Origin: Spongilla lacustris | Taxonomy: Eukaryota; Porifera; Demospongiae; Spongillida; Spongillidae | Direction of reading: 5' to 3' | Assembly: GCA_949361645.1 (NCBI GenBank) | Contig: OX442416.1 | Span: forward strand, 10,483,869 to 10,547,868 | Length of the DNA stretch: 64,000 bases | Shown: positions 58,251 to 64,000 of the stretch, in pieces | How the letters are laid out: each line of letters starts with the position of its first letter | Position numbering within the stretch: the stretch's first letter is position 1 | Translations under genes and position numbers: made by a program | Notes under the pieces: model-generated | Databases searched by the model: none | What the model was told of the DNA's origin: nothing | Seen by the model: only the letters and a program-made list of their open reading frames with translations

Positions 58251-60268
58251 AACGCATTTAATCTTGTCTCTCGCCAAGCCATCCTAGATGAGTGTTTGGC
58301 CAACTTTCCTGAGCTTCTGCCTTGGGTAGTGTGGTGCTACTCCCAACACCCTACACTGTGGCATCCATTGGGGGTGCTTCACTCTGCCTCTGGGGTCCAG
58401 CAGGGAGACCCTTTGGGCCCTTTGCTGTTCTCCATAGTTCTGCAATCTATTCTCAAATCTTTTGCTGAGGATGCACTATGCAATTCCTTAGATTTTAACT
58501 GTTGGTACATAGATGATGGTGTTCTTGCAGGGGACACTGCTGCCTTAGTTAAGGCAGTACATCTATTAGATACCTATGGTTCTACTAAGGGTCTGCTACT
58601 GAATCCATCCAAATGCCAGCTGTATGGACCATGTGATCCAACACGTTTTCATTGTTCCATTCCCCATCAGTCGGCACTCAACTTTGACATCCTGGGTGCC
58701 CCCATTGGCGACGACAACTTTTGTGCCTCTTTCATTGAGAAACGACGGTTGTCAGCTTGCGAACTTTTGTCACTGCTTCCAAAGCTTTGTGACCCTCAGC
58801 TGTCTTTAGGTATTCTGAGGCAGTGTGCCAGTTTTTGTAAATTGGCTCACCTGGCCCGGTGCACTCCACCTACTTCTGCCGTGCTGGAATTGCTTGCTAA
58901 TTTTGACAATGACGTGCTCCATTGCCTTGAGCAGTGTACTGAACTACAGCTTACACCAATGGCAAGTCGGCAAGCACAGCTCAGTTTTCGTCATGGAGGT
59001 TTTGGCCTTCACTCCCTATTTTCCCATGCTACAGCTGCCTTCATCGCATCGGCCAGTATTTCTCTCTCAGGAGCTTTTCCACCCACCACCGAATTCACAC
59101 ATTTACAGACTGCTATTGCAATGTTTAATCAGCAGGTCACCGAAGGAGAAGCTTTGACAATGGTTTCAGTCCTCCTTTCACCACCCAGGCAGCATTTACT
59201 ATCAGAGAAAGTCGAGAAGCTTGCATTGAGTAGCCTCTTGCACAATGCTACAACAGCAACTAAAGCCCGACTGTTAGCAGAGTCAGTCCCACAGGCTCAT
59301 GCATGGTTAAGAACAGTGCCATCCCCAGGCCTTGGACTAGCACTTGAACCTGACGAAACCCACATTCTTCTGAAATGGTGGTTGGGCCTTCCCCTCTGTA
59401 ACTTGGAAGAAACATGCCCCTATTGTTCTAGCCAGCTTGACCCCCTGGGACACCATTCTTTAACTTGTCGCTATGCCGGGGATGTGGTGACACGACACAA
59501 CTGTATACGTGATTGTATTGCTGACTTTTGCCGTCGTGCCCACCTTTCTCCTCTTTTGGAGCAAGGTTGTGGTATTGGTCCAGCCAAAGACAGATCACGC
59601 CCAGCTGACATTTTGATACCAAACTGGTCACTGTCTCGATCTGCAGCATTTGACATCAAGGTCAAGGGCGGACGCAGGGGGGGGGGGTCCGGGGGGTCCG
59701 GACCCCCCCCCCCCCCCCCCCCCCTCGAACTTGTATATGAATATAATTTATGTATAATTAGCGTGCTACACGTGTTACACGTAGCGTACATACAATCCCC
59801 CTGTATGTACTAGTAGAATGTGTGGAAAAATAGGAATGCACACCACAAAAATTTTCGCGCGCGCGGAGCGCGCGCCCCTCCTCTCATCAATTATTCATGT
59901 CGGACCCCCCCCTCTCCAAAATCCTGCATCCGCCCCTGAAGGTTATACACCCCCTCAATAATTCATTGATTTCAGATGCTGGTCAGACCTCAGGTGCCTC
60001 AGCTGCAGTGGGTGAACAAGAGAAATTAGAAAACAATGCTTTGGGTTGTCTGGAAAGAGGTTGGATATGTGTCCCTCTCGTAGTGGAGGCATATGGCGGC
60101 TGGGGAATCACTGCAAAAGAAACATTCTCAAGAATTGCTAGGCGTTTGGCCATCCACTCCCACTCATCCAATACTGAAATGCTAAATGCAATATATTGTC
60201 GCCTCGGCACTGTTCTGATGAGGCAAAATGCCCGAGCCCTCCTGGCTCGATCGGCATCATTTTCGTGA
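58251..60268 (+). mobile_element. 5'-truncated RLE-type non-LTR retrotransposon (best-preserved copy)
   Basis: Open from 58251 to 59662, then interrupted by a 276-bp transposon, then continuing 59944-60268. Begins mid-RT at NAFNLVSRQAILDEC. Motifs: GVQQGDPLGPLLF, CWYIDDGVLAG (catalytic YIDD), LGAPIGDDNFC, RQAQLSFRHGGFGLHS, CPYCSSQLDPLGHHSLTCR (CX2CX9HX4C), RHNCIRD, RPADILIPNW, AAFDIKV. PAD...D-I-K is the full PD-(D/E)xK-like endonuclease signature. Apart from the 5' loss and the insertion, no stop interrupts the frame, so it is young. The reading frame on both sides of the insertion is in register when the duplication is counted once. Confidence 0.9.
59663..59938. mobile_element. 276-bp transposon inserted in the retrotransposon, 5-bp duplication
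   Basis: Left CAAGGGCGGACGCAGG, right inverse of CAGGGGCGGATGCAGG. The pentamer AAGGT is duplicated exactly (59658-59662 and 59939-59943). Contains poly-G/poly-C near the left end and a GC palindrome (CGCGCGCGGAGCGCGCG). Same terminal family as 56031-57329. Confidence 0.9.
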
Positions 60269-60303
60269 CTTGTTATTGTGTAATATTTTCCGTAAACATT
60301 TCA

Positions 60304-60917
60304 ATTACAACTGCAACACCGAAAATACTTTTAATGCCAAATTTTAATCACTAGAAGGAAAATATGGTTCAGGCGAGGCTTAGTGTCAAACTTAGTGCAG
60401 CGGTGAACCATTTTTACATACGTGCCACACCCCCATCTCTACGTGACGTCACGCGGAATAAACACGGAAGACTTGGAGAGTTCAGGAAGCGAATCAGAAG
60501 ATAACTTTGATGAGGGATCTGAACTTAATGAATTGGTACCGAATCAGACGACGATGGAGCGGGAATATAATCGTTGTTGTTTTCATTAAACTATGCTATA
60601 CCCGAACTTGGCAATGTCAGCCTTTCTTTTATGAAGCGTCTTTTCTACCTAAACACTGACAAATACACATTTCTTTTACGTGGAATCGTGCCTAGCTTAG
60701 CCGTCCATTTATTTAATAAGCAATAAATGTTTGACGTCACGTAGAAATTGAGGTGTGGCACGTATGTAAATGGTTCACCGCTGCACTAAGTTTGACACTA
60801 AGCTTCGCCTGAACCATCGCCATAAAGGTATTGCGAAAAGACCGTTTGGTTGGACACCATTTTCCTACTAGTGATTAAAATTTGGCATTAAAAGTATTTT
60901 CGGTGTGGAGTTGTGAT
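60304..60917. mobile_element. Foldback element with ~130-190-bp inverted arms
   Basis: Arms start (A)CAACT...CACCGAAAATAC and include TTTTAATGCCAAATTTTAAT, TGGTTCAGGCGARGCTTAGT and CAGCGGTGAACCATTT, each present inverted in the right arm (60728-60905). The left arm lacks ~45 bp kept by the right (GGTGTCCAACCAAACGGTC). The ~260-bp centre is unique. Confidence 0.87.
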
Positions 60918-61114
60918 ACGTTTTACCTCCGGGACCTATCAGGCCTCGGATACAGCCAGCAGAATGAATCTATAACATCAAAATCGTACTGTATGTATGT
61001 AAGGGATGGGGCAATAAGTTACTCGAATTTGGCAAGAAACGGATGTATGGTTGTGGAAATACAACGTTTTCAAAAACACCTTAAAAGTACTTCATCATTA
61101 AAAACGGTACCGAG
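60918..61114. other. Unassigned, non-coding
   Basis: Nothing recognised. Confidence 0.5.
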
Positions 61115-61985
61115 TTCATATGTGCCACATCTTTAGTAACTCAACGCCTTAATTAAACAAGTCTCCACTTTGCACAGGCAGATCTGAATGTTTTGTTATA
61201 AGTATTTATGAGGCAACTCGGAGCTAGAAGTACTGTACACGTGGCAGAGATGTTTCTTAAATGAATCCCATCAATACCTGCTTACATTCATCACCATGAC
61301 AACACTCTTGGAAGCCAAGAAAAAAAAACGCTTGTGTGGAAATTAGTTAACACTATGATTAATTAAACCACTTGGGGCTTGAGCTTGAATAGCTGTGATG
61401 ATATGGTTATGTAACCCACTTGAATTGTATGTAAACAAATCCGATAAAGATTGTGTTCGCAGATAAAGTATTGCATGGTTCTCGGGTTATCAATACACAC
61501 ACGTTTTATTTCAGAAAAAGATTTCAATTGATAGGTCCTTGAATTGAGCACTTTTTTGTGTTTCAAGTCTAAAGATACCTCTTTATTACAAAATGTGGTT
61601 ATTTTTAAAATATTAACCCTTTAACAACCACCAAACAGGGGCATCAAAACTAATAGTGGACCTGATGGCTTTCAATTTGATGCCAACAATACCTACATGC
61701 ATGTTAGCCACAATATAAGTGGCTAAGTACATGTAGGTGTGAGCACACTGGTCCCAAGTTCCCATAATACACATGTCTGTGCCCTCTTCTCACAACGTGT
61801 CCAATTAACTGATTGGAAGAGAATAGGGGGCCAGGGCAAGAACCCTCCCCCTGCACCCCTGACCTGCTGTGTTGGGATGTATTGTTGGGTGGTGAGTGAT
61901 GTTCTGTGTGCTGTTATGTTGTACTGGGCTGTGGGTTTGGGTGCAATACCTTATACGGATGAAGTGGTATGAACGTGCATGGGGG
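61115..61985. repeat. Dispersed repeat R, copy 3 (longest)
   Basis: Uninterrupted copy: ACTCAACGCC, GGCAGATCTGAATGTTTTG, GATGTTTCTTAAATGAATC, CCATGACAACACTCTTGG, GGTTATGTAACCCACTTG, CTAATAGTGGACCTGATGGC, then CAATTAACTGATTGGAAGAG. It serves as the empty-site reference for copy 2. Confidence 0.82.
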
Positions 61986-62929
61986 ATGGGGTGTTGTTTA
62001 TGTGGGAGTGGCGTCACATATACTTCCATGGTGGTGGTTCATAGTGCACATGTGCGACTTTATTACAATTAAAAAACATGTAAATTAAAATACAACACAG
62101 ACATGATGACAACAAAGTTAGACAAACTTACTGCACAGGGCTACGCCCAATATATGCCCAAATACATACGTACTTACCAACAGCTGCTATCTCTGCAAAG
62201 GCCTGAAGAGAGATGTAGCTGGCTGGGTCATGGTTCAGGTGGCCATGGAGCGGACGCCATTTTTGGATCTGAATTCGCTCTAGTGCAGGTGGTGTGTACA
62301 ACGGAAGCTACACCAATATTGGAAGAATGGGAGTATGCATGGCGGAGCATATGGCATTGGGAGTACCAATCACAAAAGCCATGTTGACATGTCACCAAAA
62401 ATAGAACCTTTGTCCCCAACACAATCTATATTGAGCATGCATGCATGGTGAACATTTTTTTAAGTTATACAAAGCTGGAGACCTACTTGATGCTTTCACT
62501 GAAGCCTTCTTAGTCTCAGCATGCTTTGAGTCACCTACATGTGTCTATATGTTATCTCTTGTGTATTAAATACTCTGCAGTCAGCACCCGAAAATACACT
62601 GTGCTGGTGGTGAGAGCAGGTGGCAGCATATTATACATACTGGTACTATGCCTTACCCAATGCTCCCGTTGCACTGATCTTTCACAAAACTGTGTAAAAA
62701 TCGTTTGGCTTTCTCTTATGAGAATCCCAATGGTACCAGAAAGTCTGTGGCCACTTAGACCTTCGTCTTGAAGTGATTTAAATCATGTCGCTAGTAGTTT
62801 TACTTTGCCTATGGTGGTCGGCAACAAATGAATGCTGTTTATTACAATTATTCATTGCCTGTAATGAAGCACTTAATAGAAGAAGTGAATGTGTACATGT
62901 ATGTTGTACAGTTCAGTATGATTTTCCAC
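61986..62929. other. Unassigned; open stretch 62103-62387
   Basis: A 94-residue open frame at 62103-62387 contains VVCTTEATPILEEWEYAW, which resembles the reverse-strand reading of 25324-25365 (CTTDAAPILKEW), so it lies in a dispersed repeat rather than a proven gene. Confidence 0.4.
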
Positions 62930-63200
62930 ATGTGTGCAAGGGACACACCCCACAAGTGTACAATGGACACACCCCACAGTGCACACCCTTACATATACAC
63001 ACTTCACACTAGGGAATGTGCCCCTTGTACACTTGTGGGGTGTGTTCCTTTTACACCTGTGGGGTGTGTCTTTTTCACACTTGTGGAGTGTGTCTTTTTC
63101 ACACTAGTGAGGTGTTAACTTCTATCCAAGTGGGGTGTGTCCCTCATACAGTTTTGACATGTGTCCCTTATACACTTGTGAGGTGTGTCCCTTCTAGTAT
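62930..63200. repeat. Inverted 24-bp arrays, third site
   Basis: CAAGGGACACACCCCACAAG on the plus strand (62937-62975) faces GTACACTTGTGGGGTGTGTC copies (63024-63200), with CAGTGCACACCCTTACATAT between. Same two companion units as at 54.7-55.25 kb. Confidence 0.87.
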
Positions 63201-64000
63201 AGTATCAATTTCATACTGCACTACATTGTGATATTACAGTGCACACCCTTACATATACACACCCCTACTACATACCATATCCCCTACCATCATATACCTC
63301 ACCTCCATACCATAATCACTTTTCACCCTCAGAATCATACTCATACAACATACATGTACCAGTAAACACTCCCACAATTTAGTACACACCCTACTTCAAA
63401 CACCAGTGCGCGCACCGTTTTTGGTGCATTACCATCAAGCAAATTGTAGCATGGGGAAATACAAACTGTATATACAGTGTACTCTCAGTCCATATGGGCA
63501 TGGGCACGCCCAGCTTTTCTGGAAGGGGGCGGGGCAGGATAGGGCAACGGGGCGCCTTTTGACAGTCGAGAATACGTTGTCCCCTTTTGGCCATTTCAAC
63601 CAGCAGGATTGGGAGGGAGGGAGTGCTGTCAGCAATGGCCCCCCTGTCCCCCCCCCCCTCCACCCTGGTGATGCCTGTGATGGGTGTACAGCTTTTGGGA
63701 AATACAATACAACTGTTGAAACACAAAATATCCACATTGTCAATTTTTCTACTCCTAAAATAGATTTTTGTAAATTAATTTGGCATTGTGTGTAGCATTT
63801 AGTGTGTATGGTTGGGTGTATATGTATATGTATGGTGTGTGTGTGTGGGTGTGTGTGATAGTGCATGTTCGATAGCCCATAAATCTTGGACTTTCTGCAA
63901 TTATAAATCAAACTTCATATGATGTGTGTGCATTAGTATAGTATCAGTTTTAAATGATCGGGAGAGGGGAGGGGTATCACCCATTCTGCCCTTACATTAG
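63201..64000. other. Unassigned end of window
   Basis: Contains a second CAGTGCACACCCTTACATAT copy (63238-63258), a GC-rich patch at 63500-63560, and 63871-63950 resembling 26930-27000. No gene recognised. Confidence 0.5.

Noticed and set aside
62103..62387. 94-residue protein
   Set aside because: Part of it resembles a reverse-strand reading near 25.35 kb, so it lies in a repeat; no domain and no exon structure.

Overview
This is metazoan nuclear DNA, most likely from a sponge (demosponge). The evidence is a many-exon SRCR/sushi receptor, a Death/ankyrin gene built from 33-codon phase-0 ankyrin exons, GT-AG introns from about 60 bp to several kb, abundant microsatellites, and a dense load of non-LTR retrotransposons and short inverted-repeat DNA transposons. 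SRCR plus CCP domains plus one membrane span recalls the Geodia cydonium aggregation-receptor family (from memory). The species cannot be named from sequence alone. There is one 200-bp assembly gap (10441-10640).

Layout. 1-0.7 kb: two retrotransposon 3' fragments facing each other tail to tail. 1.84-18.39 kb (+): one type I membrane receptor gene with 26 visible exons: signal peptide, 12 visible SRCR domains (a 13th probably lies in the gap), 3 CCP/sushi domains, one transmembrane segment and a 71-residue tail with two YxxI motifs. Exon phases agree across all 26 exons and the joined CDS is exactly 1634 codons including the stop. 18.7-23 kb: decayed retrotransposons, a MITE and a 34-bp AT-rich satellite. 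24-31 kb: ankyrin exons and pseudo-exons, a 2.66-kb TTAA-flanked element full of minisatellites, and GA-rich repeats. 33.7-52.6 kb (+): a gene with a 2A-type motif (DVEMNPGP) just upstream of a Death domain, followed by a triplicated 19-codon linker exon, a ~277-residue conserved-looking domain and at least five ankyrin exons. Its largest intron holds a foldback element, a 4.7-kb non-LTR retrotransposon with zinc fingers, reverse transcriptase and a restriction-like endonuclease, and a double palindrome. 52.7-64 kb: relics of a second retrotransposon family, three copies of a dispersed repeat (one broken by a transposon that is itself broken by another), a better-preserved 5'-truncated copy of the first retrotransposon, a second foldback element and companion minisatellites.

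The two host genes read as cell-surface recognition (SRCR/CCP) and intracellular signalling (Death/ankyrin), both typical of expanded innate-immune or allorecognition repertoires in sponges. The most notable item is the 2A motif placed ahead of a Death/ankyrin protein. It predicts that translation releases two products, or that the 2A segment serves as a conditional targeting signal.
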